A DNA stretch of 64,000 nt from Wujia chipingensis (GTDB taxonomy: Bacteria > Bacillota > Clostridia > Lachnospirales > Lachnospiraceae): NCBI RefSeq assembly GCF_014337155.1, contig NZ_CP060632.1, positions 1,991,001 through 2,055,000 on the forward strand, given 5' to 3'. The notes beneath the pieces were generated by a model, which saw only the letters and a list, made by a program, of their open reading frames with translations, had not been told where the DNA came from and searched no databases. Shown here piece after piece: positions 56,018-64,000 of the stretch; within the stretch, counting starts at the first letter, position 1; every line of letters begins with the position of its first letter. The translations under genes were made by a program, and so were the position numbers.

Positions 56018-56668
56018 TTGAACAGAATTGATTTTCATAGCATTGCTACCACCCTTTTGGGAGGTTTAATCGATGCAGACTACTCGCAAATGGATTTTAT
56101 CTATATGCTGTTTGGAAGCTTTGCCAACGACAATGTAGATTTTGCATTTGATAATGGTTTGGTCTGCAAATGGATCAAAGGGCAGTCCCGCATCAGCCCC
56201 AAAATTATCAGTTATTACAACATCGAAAAGAACAGGGACAAGTTCTGTAAAGATATTGAATCAAAATTATTGCCATATATCAGTGATGTATCTTATGCCA
56301 TTTCAGCTATTCGAGATTTGATGTTATGTGACATCACTACTTCTGATGAGAAAAAAGATGCCTTACTGACGCACTTTGATCATGCTCCGGCACATTTCAT
56401 ATGCGATGTATTGGTATACGGATTTTCCAGAAATTTTGTCAAAGCGAGAAATAAAGATTCCTGCTCATCCTCTCCCAGAGTGGATGATGTTATGTACTTA
56501 CCCCTGCTTCCTAAACCAACGAAATATTTTACAGGACGTTCTAATGCCCTCCTTGAACTCCATCAGTTGTTGTACATATCCTGTACCTGCCTTTCTGCCC
56601 TGTGGGCGATTTGTTTTGTAAGTATAGGATATAAAAAATCCACCCAACTCTCATTGACTGAGAATTGA
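56018..56668 (+). pseudogene. Truncated N-terminal part of a STAND/NB-ARC-like gene
   Basis: From a TTG at 56018 (AGGAG nine bases upstream; the ATG at 56009 touches the ribosome site) the frame reads MNRIDFHSIATTLLGGLIDA and continues for 216 residues. Near residue 170, LLPKPTKYFTGRSNALLELHQLL is the usual entry into a nucleotide-binding STAND domain. About ten residues later the sequence becomes unrelated (YISCTCLSALWAICF) and stops. The ATPase domain is missing, so the gene has been cut. The break lies about 100 bases before the left hsdS repeat. Confidence 0.6.
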
Positions 56669-56683
56669 GTGAAAATTGAATCC

Positions 56684-56777
56684 ATAATTTACATTATGAG
56701 AAGTTCCAGGACGGAACCGTGAAATGTATTGAGGATGAGATACCTTTTGAACTGCCGGAAGGGTGGGAATGGTGTAG
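56684..56777 (+). repeat. Inverted repeat A, left copy (94 bp)
   Basis: Identical by eye over all 94 bases, in inverted orientation, to 60896-60989 in the active hsdS gene. It starts ATAATTTACATTATGAGAAG and ends GGGAATGGTGTAG, and encodes HYEKFQDGTVKCIEDEIP... before TRD1. Confidence 0.92.
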
Positions 56778-57314
56778 AGTTCGAGATATTGCAGCAGTTA
56801 AAGGAGGCAAGAGACTTCCGAAGGGAGTGGGCTTTTCACCTTGTCGAACCGCTCACGCTTATATCCGAGTAACCGACATGAAAAATCACTGTATAAATAC
56901 GGATGATCTGAAATATATTTCAGAGGAAGTATTTTTACAAATCAAAAACTATACGATTTCAAAAGATGATCTTTATGTTACCATTGCTGGTACAATTGGT
57001 GTTACTGGTGAAGTGCCTACTGAGTTAGATGGAATGAACCTTACTGAAAATGCAGTAAAAATTACAAACATACAGATCAATAAAAACTATTTATGCTTGA
57101 TTATACAATCGGAATTTGTTCAGCAGCAATTTCAAGACAAAACCCATCAGGTAGCTATGCCTAAGTTGGCATTAGAAAGAATTCTATCAACCTTAATTCC
57201 TGTTTGCACTATAACAACACAATCGGCAATGGTTAGCAAATTTGTTGAAATGGATTCTTTGATAAATCAAATTAGAGAAGAAAAAGAGATTTTAGCTGAA
57301 ACTGTTTCTTTGAC

Positions 57315-57500
57315 AAAATCCAAAATCCTCGACCTTGCTATTCGTGGCAAACTTGTACCGCAGAATCCAGATGATGAGCCTGCTTCTGTCCTGCTTGAAC
57401 GTATACGAGCAGAGAAAGAGGAACTCATCAAAGCGGGCAAAATCAAGCGTGATAAGAAGGAATCTATCATCTTCAAAGGTGATGATAACTCTTATTATGA
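57315..57500 (+). repeat. Inverted repeat B, left copy (about 186 bp)
   Basis: Near-identical inverted match to 60221-60406, including uninterrupted runs of 44 and 45 bases. It covers the central conserved region of hsdS, between TRD1 and TRD2, and ends in CTCTTATTATGA. Confidence 0.88.
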
Positions 57501-58146
57501 AAATATATCAAATAATACCATCTGTATAGATGAAGAAGTACCATTCGATTTACCTGATGGATGGATATGGTGTAGATTAAAATCATTGGCAGATCCACAT
57601 GAAAATTCTTTTGTTGATGGTCCGTTTGGCAGCAATCTGAAAACAGACCATTACACAGATAGACGGGAAGTAAGAATAATACAATTAAATAACATTGGTG
57701 AATTTACATGGAAAAATAACGGTATAAAATATACCACTTATAGTCATGCAGAAACACTATCTCGATGCAAATCATATCCAGGGGATATTGTAATTGCAAA
57801 AATGATGCCTGCCGGAAGGGCGATTATAATTCCTGATATCGAAGATGTGTATGTTATATCATCTGATTGCGTGCGACTACAATTACCTAATTATATTGAC
57901 AAAAGATATGTCATGTATATGATAAATAGTCCCACCATCAACAAGAGTGTCATGAAAAATGTTCAGGGAATAGGTAGAACAAGAACAAGTTTAAGTAAAT
58001 TGAAAGAACTACTTGTACCTATACCGCCATATAAGCAACAGTGCCAAATATCTGCCACATTTGATAAGAGCCTTTTTTATTTTGATACGATTAATGCATT
58101 ATGTGAATGATAGACAGCCGCCCTAAAACTTAGGACGGCTGATATT

Positions 58147-58956
58147 TTACCAAGTTACAATTTTATCAACAAGTGCCTGCTGTTCGCTGGCAGTACGTCT
58201 CAGATATATGCGAGTAGTTTCAATGCTTTCGTGTCCCATTAAATCTGCCAGCAATGCAATATCATTATACTTTTCAAGAAAGTTTTTGGCATATCTATGA
58301 CGGAAGGAATGTGGATAGACCACTTTGCTGTCTAAACCATATTTGTCCGCATAATTCTTAAGTTGTTGAGAAATACCTCTAGTCGTTATACGGTCACCAT
58401 ATCTGTTTAGAAAAAGATAACCTGAAGTGCGTTGAGTTTCGCATAACCACTTTAGCGTTTCTTCACGCAATATTTTGGGGATGAATAATCTACGTAATTT
58501 ACCGCCCTTGCTATACAAATCAAAATATCCAAGTTGCACATGCTCAATCTTAATACGAATTAATTCGCTTACACGAGCACCAGTCGCAGCAAGGTACCAA
58601 ACAACAAAATACCACTCCATATTATTATCTTTTTTTAGTTGATTCTTCAGGAATTTATAATCGGCATTGCTGATTACATTTTCCAAAAAACTTTTCTGCT
58701 GAATCTTTACTGCTTTGAGTCGCAATTGTGGCTTTTCTAAATATTCCAGATATTTGTTAATTGCTTGTATTCTAAGATTTACAGTTTTGGGTTTAAAATG
58801 TTCCATCAGATAGCCCTTGTAGGCAAGCAAGTTTTCCTTAGAAACCTTCTCATAATTTGTAGTGAAGTAATTCACCGTCCACAGATAGGATTCGATGGTG
58901 TTACCTGATAGATTACCTTTTTTTAGGTAATCTTCAAAAGTTATTTCTGTCTTCAT
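58147..58956 (-). CDS. Tyrosine site-specific recombinase, likely hsdS invertase
   Basis: A 269-residue integrase-family recombinase. The N-terminal SAM-like core-binding domain (FEDYLKKGNLSGNTIESYLW) precedes the catalytic domain. The expected residues are all present: Arg in AATGARVSELI, Lys in SKGGKLRRLF, HSFRHRY (H-x-x-R), His in LMGHESIETT and the nucleophile Tyr in RIYLRR. ATG 58956 has GGAGGTG upstream. It lies between the two silent hsdS cassettes and inside the segments that would invert, so it almost certainly catalyses their exchange, like the recombinases of known inverting type I systems. Confidence 0.9.
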   Translation of the reverse strand: MKTEITFEDYLKKGNLSGNTIESYLWTVNYFTTNYEKVSKENLLAYKGYLMEHFKPKTVNLRIQAINKYLEYLEKPQLRLKAVKIQQKSFLENVISNADYKFLKNQLKKDNNMEWYFVVWYLAATGARVSELIRIKIEHVQLGYFDLYSKGGKLRRLFIPKILREETLKWLCETQRTSGYLFLNRYGDRITTRGISQQLKNYADKYGLDSKVVYPHSFRHRYAKNFLEKYNDIALLADLMGHESIETTRIYLRRTASEQQALVDKIVTW

Positions 58957-58997
58957 ATAAAGACACCTCCATAAATTTATTTGCGGGTATCCGCTGA

Positions 58998-59642
58998 ATA
59001 GATTATAGAGGAGAAAGTGTCGAATTCTCTTATTATGAGAAGGTAGATGACGAAGTTCATTGCATTGATGAAGAACTTCCATTTGAGATTCCTAAAACAT
59101 GGGAATGGGTGCGATTGCAGAATTGCTGCACCAAGGAAATACGTCGAGGAAAGTCACCCAAATATACTGAACAAAGTAACACACTTGTTTTTGCTCAAAA
59201 ATGTAATACAAAGTATGCAGGTATAGATACTGGCTTAGCTCTATATCTCGACGAAAGTACATTGAGTAAATACTCCGATGATGAGTACATGCAGGACGGA
59301 GATATTGTTGTAAACTCAACCGGGACAGGTACTTTAGGGCGTATCGGCTTCTACCGTAATTATGATAATAATGTAATGCTTCCTATTGTTCCCGATTCCC
59401 ACGTCACAGTTATACGAGCATGTAGCAGTATTCAAAAATTTTACCTATATATCTTTATGAAGGCAAATCAACACAAACTCGAAAAGCAGGGTGAAGGCTC
59501 AACAAATCAAAAGGAATTAAAACCTCTCACATTAAAGAATATGCTTGTGCCCATTCCTCCATATTCTGAACAAGAAAGAATTTCTGCAGTAATAACGTCT
59601 GCTTTTTCAATTACATCTGCAATAAGAAGAAGCCTCAGCTGA
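58998..59642 (+). pseudogene. Silent hsdS cassette 2 (single target-recognition domain)
   Basis: A start-less specificity fragment. An in-frame TGA at 58995 precedes YRGESVEFSYYEKVDDEVHC. It encodes one TRD (WVRLQNCCTKEIRRGKSPKY...), the conserved LTLKNMLVPIPPYSEQERIS and the end RRSLS. The stop lies in a palindrome shared with the active gene facing it. Recombination at the 20-bp repeat would attach this TRD to the active gene in place of its present TRD2. The frame is free of stops, which argues that it is kept functional. Confidence 0.87.
59027..59046 (+). repeat. Inverted repeat C, left copy (20 bp)
   Basis: CTCTTATTATGAGAAGGTAG is exactly repeated in inverse at 60213-60232 in the active hsdS, just before TRD2. 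The core TTATGAGAAG also occurs in repeat A, which may mark the recombinase crossover site. Confidence 0.88.
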
Positions 59643-59650
59643 GGCTTCTT
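59627..59650. repeat. 24-bp perfect palindrome holding two opposed stop codons
   Basis: Each half reads AAGAAGCCTCAG. The TGA of silent cassette 2 (59640-59642) and the TGA of the active hsdS (59635-59637) both lie in it, so both proteins end Ser-Leu-Ser. It is nearly at the centre of the 1.17-kb segment between the repeat C copies and may also act as a bidirectional terminator. Confidence 0.9.
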
Positions 59651-61182
59651 TCTATTGGGAGCATAGTAGCAAAATAATTTTCAATTTGCCTAGAGATACA
59701 AGCTTGTTCTGCAAGTGGTGGAATAGGAACAAGAAGTGATTTTACGCTATCAGATTTGAGGTTCTTAACTGTAGAGCCTACAGCAAGTGAACTTAATGCA
59801 TTATACATAATTGATGAACTGAGCATATAATATAAATAATCCTGGTGGAAGGCTATCTCTATTCCTCCAATAACGAGCCATCCGTCGTGTATGCAGCCAT
59901 TCGTTCTTAGTATATACGGTCGACCAAAGCTCATGGAATTAGTAAGTAAGAAATCTCCGCTACATACATATCTTGTTTTACTTAACCCTTCAGGACGAAT
60001 TTTTTCTTTTGTTGAGTAGATATATTTGCCTCCTTGTTCGGTATCCCCGATTTTTATCCAGTTTAGACCATTTTCGTCATCGGTGAGATAATTTTCAATA
60101 GGTCTTGGAGAACCGCCTCTGGCAATAGAACAAATATTACCCAGTCTCTCGTACATCCAACCATCTGGAATTTCAAAAGGAATTTCCGAATCAATACATC
60201 GAATTTCAGCACCTACCTTCTCATAATAAGAGTTATCCTCACCTTTGAAGATGATAGATTCCTTCTTATCACGCTTGATTTTACCCTGTTTGATGAGCTC
60301 TTCTTTCTCTGCTCGTATACGTTCAAGCAGGACAGAAGCAGGCTCGTCATTCGAGTCTTGTGGTACAAGTTTACCTCGAATGGCAAGGTCTAGAATTTTG
60401 GATTTTGCAGAAATAATGTAATTAACAATATCCTCTTTTTCGTTTTCAATAGTCGAAACTGTCTTTAATATGTGATTAACCTGAAATTCCAATCTTTTTT
60501 GCTCTTCATATGGCGGAAGTGCAATAAGTATTGAATTCATATTATCCTGTGTCATTTTAGGTTGAGCAGAACCTGTTACATACTTTTCAAGGCTAATTGC
60601 ATTAATATATAAACAAAGATATTCTAAGATCAGTTTATCAGTTGAATCAATGCAATGTGCATGATTATTTACCCAATACTGTCCTTCTGCAAAAAAAGCA
60701 ATAGGTTTACTCCTTGTTACAAGATTTGCACCATCTTCACCTATTAGCAATAGTTTCTCATTAAATATAAACTTATCTATTTTGTCAATTTTTCCAGAAG
60801 CACCATAATAGTCATATATTTTAGCAACATTAGTACGATTAGCTGATGAGATAGGTTTTCTTTCGCTATCACGATTAACAGTAACAGACGTAAACCTACA
60901 CCATTCCCACCCTTCCGGCAGTTCAAAAGGTATCTCATCCTCAATACATTTCACGGTTCCGTCCTGGAACTTCTCATAATGTAAATTATCCTCACCAACA
61001 AAGATAATGGTATTATTCTTAATATCCTTAGGTTTTAACTTGCCATCCTTGACCATCTGTTGTTTTTCAGCCCTGATACGCTCCAGCAATACGGATGCTG
61101 GTTCATCGTTTGGATCCTGTGGAACTAATTTACCGCGAATAGCAAGGTCAAGAATTTTTTGTCGTAATGCTTTTATATCCAT
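59635..61182 (-). CDS. hsdS: Type I restriction-modification specificity subunit HsdS (expressed copy)
   Basis: A 515-residue two-TRD specificity subunit. The N-terminal helix ALRQKILDLAIRGKLVPQDP leads to TRD1 (CRFTSVTVNRDSERKPISSA and on). A central conserved region (KSKILDLAIRGKLVPQDSND) leads to TRD2 (YERLGNICSIARGGSPRPIE and on), ending LLVPIPPLAEQACISRQIE. It directs the HsdM/HsdR complex to a bipartite DNA target, each TRD reading one half. It is the only hsdS with a start codon joined to hsdM (TAATG overlap). It contains right copies of all three inverted repeats. Confidence 0.95.
   Translation of the reverse strand: MDIKALRQKILDLAIRGKLVPQDPNDEPASVLLERIRAEKQQMVKDGKLKPKDIKNNTIIFVGEDNLHYEKFQDGTVKCIEDEIPFELPEGWEWCRFTSVTVNRDSERKPISSANRTNVAKIYDYYGASGKIDKIDKFIFNEKLLLIGEDGANLVTRSKPIAFFAEGQYWVNNHAHCIDSTDKLILEYLCLYINAISLEKYVTGSAQPKMTQDNMNSILIALPPYEEQKRLEFQVNHILKTVSTIENEKEDIVNYIISAKSKILDLAIRGKLVPQDSNDEPASVLLERIRAEKEELIKQGKIKRDKKESIIFKGEDNSYYEKVGAEIRCIDSEIPFEIPDGWMYERLGNICSIARGGSPRPIENYLTDDENGLNWIKIGDTEQGGKYIYSTKEKIRPEGLSKTRYVCSGDFLLTNSMSFGRPYILRTNGCIHDGWLVIGGIEIAFHQDYLYYMLSSSIMYNALSSLAVGSTVKNLKSDSVKSLLVPIPPLAEQACISRQIENYFATMLPIERSLS
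60213..60232 (-). repeat. Inverted repeat C, right copy (20 bp)
   Basis: Exact inverse of 59027-59046, placed between the central region and TRD2 of hsdS. It overlaps the end of repeat B. Confidence 0.88.
60221..60406 (-). repeat. Inverted repeat B, right copy (about 186 bp)
   Basis: Near-identical inverse of 57315-57500, encoding the central conserved helix of the active hsdS. Confidence 0.88.
60896..60989 (-). repeat. Inverted repeat A, right copy (94 bp)
   Basis: Exact inverse of 56684-56777, located between the N-terminal helix and TRD1 of the active hsdS. Confidence 0.92.
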
Positions 61183-62612
61183 TATTCTTCCACCTCTCCT
61201 ATAAGTGCTTCCAATTCCGCAACCGCCTTAGATATGTTGGATGATTTTTCCTTTATTTGTTCTAACAATTCTGCAAGAGTGTAATCATCTGTCCCCGAAT
61301 CACTCTTCATCCATGTAATATCAAGACTTGTTTTATCCCTTGCTAAAATTTCATCATATGTGAATTTTCTCCATCTTCCATTTGGATTTTCTTCACTATA
61401 TGTTTCTTTACGTGCTGACAAATCGCCATCTGCATAGCAAGCAACAAAGTCATCGAAATCTTCTTTTTTCAAAGGATTTGTCTTTCCAAATGATGGCATG
61501 TCATTTCTGAGGTCATATATCCAAACTTCTTTAGTATTCGCCTTATCCGTTTTACCTCTCGTAAAGAACAATACATTTGTCTTTACTCCCTGGGCATAGA
61601 AAATTCCGGTAGGCAGTCTAAGGATTGTATGCAGGTTACATTTTTCCATAAGGTCTTTACGGATTTTTTCGCCATCTCCATCTGCAAATAAAACATTATC
61701 CGGCAATACAACTGCTGCTCTTGCTTTTCCATCTGTATTCAAACTTCTGTAAATATGCTGCAGGAAATTGAGCTGCTTATTGCTGGTTGGGAATGTAAAG
61801 TCGTCTCTTGTAGCACGCTCTCCACCCTTCTTGGTCCCAAAAGGCGGGTTCGTTAATACTACATCATATCCTTTCATTTCTTTTCCAGCATTGGATAAAG
61901 TATCTGCAAGTTTTATTTCACCTTCAATATCATGTAGCATTGCATTCATCAATGCAAGTCTATGTGTATCATGCACAAGCTCACAGCCGGTAAACGCCTC
62001 TTCTCTTTCGAATTTTGCAGTATCCGCATCTAATTGGAATAAATCATCTGTATTCTCTCTCACATACTGGCTGGCAGAAATCATGAATCCAAACGTTCCA
62101 CAGGCTGGGTCATTACAGCGTTCTCCCGGCTGTGGTTTCATTAATCTTGTCATCACATCAATAAGAACTCTAGGAGTAAAATACTGACCTGCTCCGGATT
62201 TCTTTTCGTTGGCATTTTTCTCCAATAATCCCTCATAAAGATTGCCCAACCCCTCTTCACGAGCTGAAAACCAATCAAGTCCATCAATCGTCGTAATAAT
62301 TTTCTCGAGGTTCTTTGGCTCCTCAATATTAGTTGCGGAACCCTGATAAATTTCTCTTACGCGTCCTGTACAGTTTTCTCCCAGATGATTCAGCAATTCT
62401 TTGTAAAATTTCTTTAATTCAACACCACTTTTTGATTTTAATACATCCCAACGATAACCTTCCGGTATCTGCTTCTCTGCACCGGTTTCCTTTGCCATTT
62501 TAAGAAACAGAATATATGTAAGCTCAGTTACATACTGATGATAGGTAATTCCATCATCTCTTAATACATTACAGAGATTCCAAAGTTTTGATACGATTTC
62601 TTGTGTTGTCAT
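61182..62612 (-). CDS. hsdM: Type I restriction-modification methyltransferase HsdM
   Basis: A 476-residue adenine-N6 methyltransferase. The N-terminal helical domain (IVSKLWNLCNVLRDDGITYH) precedes SAM motif I NDPACGTFGFMI and the catalytic motif IV LTNPPFGTKKGG. The C-terminal coiled-coil-like tail (LAELLEQIKEKSSNISKAVA) contacts HsdS. It modifies host DNA at the site chosen by HsdS and is needed for both methylation and cleavage. It overlaps hsdR by four bases and hsdS by one, so the three are translated as a unit. Confidence 0.96.
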   Translation of the reverse strand: MTTQEIVSKLWNLCNVLRDDGITYHQYVTELTYILFLKMAKETGAEKQIPEGYRWDVLKSKSGVELKKFYKELLNHLGENCTGRVREIYQGSATNIEEPKNLEKIITTIDGLDWFSAREEGLGNLYEGLLEKNANEKKSGAGQYFTPRVLIDVMTRLMKPQPGERCNDPACGTFGFMISASQYVRENTDDLFQLDADTAKFEREEAFTGCELVHDTHRLALMNAMLHDIEGEIKLADTLSNAGKEMKGYDVVLTNPPFGTKKGGERATRDDFTFPTSNKQLNFLQHIYRSLNTDGKARAAVVLPDNVLFADGDGEKIRKDLMEKCNLHTILRLPTGIFYAQGVKTNVLFFTRGKTDKANTKEVWIYDLRNDMPSFGKTNPLKKEDFDDFVACYADGDLSARKETYSEENPNGRWRKFTYDEILARDKTSLDITWMKSDSGTDDYTLAELLEQIKEKSSNISKAVAELEALIGEVEE

Positions 62613-64000
62613 GCAGTTCTTCCTCCATCATCATATAGATACTCATTGAGTTCTAAAACGACACTTTCTAATTTGTCACTAAATATTTTATTTATCTTGG
62701 TAAACCCACCCTGCGATTTAAAACGACTGTCCTCATCGAATACTGTAATATTCAATACCGATTCATTCAGCAAATAATCTTCCATTCTCTTAATCCAATT
62801 TTGTTCCTGCATAGTAAAAGAATGTGCTTTTCGCAATCGATCCACAGCCTTTCTAATTCTTGCCTCATGGCTGATAAGCACTGAACCTATAGCATATCTG
62901 CGAATCAAGCTTATAATATCTGCTGCCATTTCCTCATTTGTCAATTGTGATATTGCCGTATTTACTTGCTGTGTTGTATATCCCTCTCTATCCAACGTAA
63001 GCATCAGGGACTTCAAGCTATCCCTGGTAAGTTCACGCGGCTTTGTACAGATAATTTTTAATGCTGCAATCTCATTGATATTATTTTGAATATAGCTTGA
63101 GAATGCATCTATGTAATCTTCTGGGCGGGCATCTTTATTTCCGTAGCCCCTTCTCTCTTCGATAAAAGTATCTTGTTCATCAGAAATAACAACAGGTCGT
63201 CCACCATTTGGCTTACTTTCCTGAAGCATACGGAATAAATCGTAATATGCCAACAATCTCTTTTTAGCATCTTCCGGACTGCGCTTTTGAATATCAACTA
63301 CAAACTGTGTCGGGTCCATTCCTCCTGACATATCAATGAAATGCTCCATCGTTTTTTCATCAATATTTTTCTTTTTACGCTGTAGCTTTGCGATTACCTG
63401 ATTAATCTGATTCTTTACGTGTGCTTCATCATTCAATTCCTCTAAACCATCTAATAACTGTGTAAATGATGTGCTTGGATTTGCTACTACTGGTTTCATT
63501 GTATTGACATCCTCTAAAGCATCGTAAACACCAACAGGGTCATAAATATCAAAATGTGTCTTGTGAATCTCTTTGCACAAACGTGTAGCACGTCCCAACA
63601 TCTGCTCAAACAAAATACGAGATTTAACACGGCGCATAAACACTAACGTTGAAATCGAAGGTACATCAATACCTGTTGTCAACAAATCAACCGTGACAAC
63701 AATGGATGGATAATCTTCATTTTTGAAACGCTTTATTGCCTCTTGTATTTTCTTTTTATTTCCGTTGGCTACACTGCCAGTAATCTTCATAATTGCATCA
63801 TTATCAACACCATATTCTGTGTAAATATCCTTAAGTATTGATACAATCATATCTGCATGGTCATCATTAACAGCATAAATCAATGTTTTCCCCTGTTCCC
63901 TCGGGGATTCCGGATCTATATTTTTTGCTATTTCTTCCAAAACCGTTCTATTAAAGGATTCTACTATAACCTGCTTATTAAATGAATCTACATCAAAATC
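62609..64000 (-). CDS. hsdR: Type I restriction enzyme HsdR, C-terminal part
   Basis: The frame runs open through the right edge of the window, so the N-terminal nuclease and first helicase lobe lie outside. The visible 464 residues hold the second helicase lobe (KTLIYAVNDDHADMIVSILK, VTVDLLTTGIDVPSISTLVF and motif VI QMLGRATRL). A C-terminal domain typical of EcoEI-type R subunits follows (KPRELTRDSLKSLMLTLDRE, SVLISHEARIRKAVDRL). It translocates and cuts unmodified DNA with HsdM and HsdS. No frameshift is seen in the visible part. Confidence 0.94.
   Translation of the reverse strand, partial: DFDVDSFNKQVIVESFNRTVLEEIAKNIDPESPREQGKTLIYAVNDDHADMIVSILKDIYTEYGVDNDAIMKITGSVANGNKKKIQEAIKRFKNEDYPSIVVTVDLLTTGIDVPSISTLVFMRRVKSRILFEQMLGRATRLCKEIHKTHFDIYDPVGVYDALEDVNTMKPVVANPSTSFTQLLDGLEELNDEAHVKNQINQVIAKLQRKKKNIDEKTMEHFIDMSGGMDPTQFVVDIQKRSPEDAKKRLLAYYDLFRMLQESKPNGGRPVVISDEQDTFIEERRGYGNKDARPEDYIDAFSSYIQNNINEIAALKIICTKPRELTRDSLKSLMLTLDREGYTTQQVNTAISQLTNEEMAADIISLIRRYAIGSVLISHEARIRKAVDRLRKAHSFTMQEQNWIKRMEDYLLNESVLNITVFDEDSRFKSQGGFTKINKIFSDKLESVVLELNEYLYDDGGRTA

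Larger units (their letters stand above)
56684..58110 (+). pseudogene. Silent hsdS cassette 1 (two target-recognition domains)
   Basis: A promoterless specificity-subunit gene in opposite orientation to hsdM. An in-frame TGA at 56677 precedes it and there is no ribosome site; the first possible start is GTG 56719. It encodes TRD1 (CRVRDIAAVKGGKRLPKGVG...), the central conserved helix (SKILDLAIRGKLVPQNPDDE, PASVLLERIRAEKEEL) and TRD2 (CRLKSLADPHENSFVDGPFG...), ending LVPIPPYKQQCQISA. It would be expressed after inversion between the 94-bp repeats, which would fuse it to the N-terminus of the active gene. Both recognition domains differ from those in the active gene. Confidence 0.88.

Noticed and set aside
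56009..56020. ATG 56009 as the start of the STAND-like fragment
   Set aside because: AGGAG abuts this ATG with no spacing; the TTG at 56018 has a normal nine-base spacing.
58147..58956. Prophage or integrative element integrase
   Set aside because: No other phage or conjugation genes and no attachment repeats are present; its place between inverted hsdS cassettes fits an invertase.
1..64000. tRNA and rRNA genes
   Set aside because: I looked in the intergenic gaps for tRNA cloverleaf signatures (GGTTCGAATCC-type arms) and rRNA motifs and saw none; a dedicated scan would be needed to exclude them fully.

Overview
The window looks like chromosome from a low-GC, anaerobic Gram-positive gut bacterium, most likely a Lachnospiraceae-type Clostridia. 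I infer this from strong AGGAGG ribosome binding sites, an oxygen-sensitive pyruvate formate-lyase with its activase, a hybrid cluster protein, a T-box leader on thrS, ChW cell-surface repeats on a secreted glucanase, and lipoprotein-type ABC binding proteins. I cannot name the species.

Layout. 1-8 kb: mostly small regulatory and housekeeping genes on the minus strand (end of an unassigned gene, two XRE regulators, a UMF1-type MFS transporter, a zinc-dependent phospholipase C family protein, a chemotaxis receptor remnant, a DEDDh exonuclease, a PurM/HypE-like protein). 6.8-14.9 kb: a probable operon of a membrane protein, a DUF438/PAS sensor, a CobN/BchH-type chelatase large subunit, its BchI-like AAA+ and BchD-like VWA partners, and a methyltransferase. 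15-25 kb: class I aminotransferase, metNIQ methionine importer, pflBA, a pyridoxal kinase with a TIGR04076 protein, a LytTR regulator and a lipoprotein. 25-32.5 kb: a beta-glucan locus with a giant secreted GH16 enzyme, an AraC regulator and a YesM/YesN two-component pair. 32.8-36.7 kb: T-box-controlled thrS followed by a phospholipase D protein and a 40-residue ORF. 36.8-38.4 kb: hcp, the first plus-strand gene. 38.4-44.3 kb: two-component system plus MacB/FtsX ABC exporter. 44.7-47.1 kb: amino-acid ABC importer. 47.2-48.7 kb: MATE pump behind a MerR-type promoter. 48.8-53.3 kb: LemA/DUF3137 pair, ProX editing protein, small membrane protein, and a divergent HTH/serine-threonine kinase pair.

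From 53.5 kb to the end the character changes: AT-rich accessory DNA with gene remnants, a candidate structured RNA, a DUF4143 ATPase, a truncated STAND-like gene, then a type I restriction-modification locus (hsdR-hsdM-hsdS, minus strand). Its specificity gene is accompanied by two promoterless, inverted hsdS cassettes and a tyrosine recombinase. Three inverted-repeat pairs (94 bp identical, about 186 bp near-identical, 20 bp identical) join expressed and silent cassettes, so the locus can be read as a DNA shuffling device able to give up to six target specificities. This is the most striking system here. Inverting type I systems are known in principle, but this three-cassette arrangement, with two opposed stop codons nested in one 24-bp palindrome, deserves a closer look.

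Other notable structures are two long imperfect palindromes (in the thrS leader and in front of a response regulator), a GH16 domain interrupted by a carbohydrate-binding-like module, and a metal-chelatase cluster without cobalamin genes nearby. All assignments come from reading the sequence; no database search was run.
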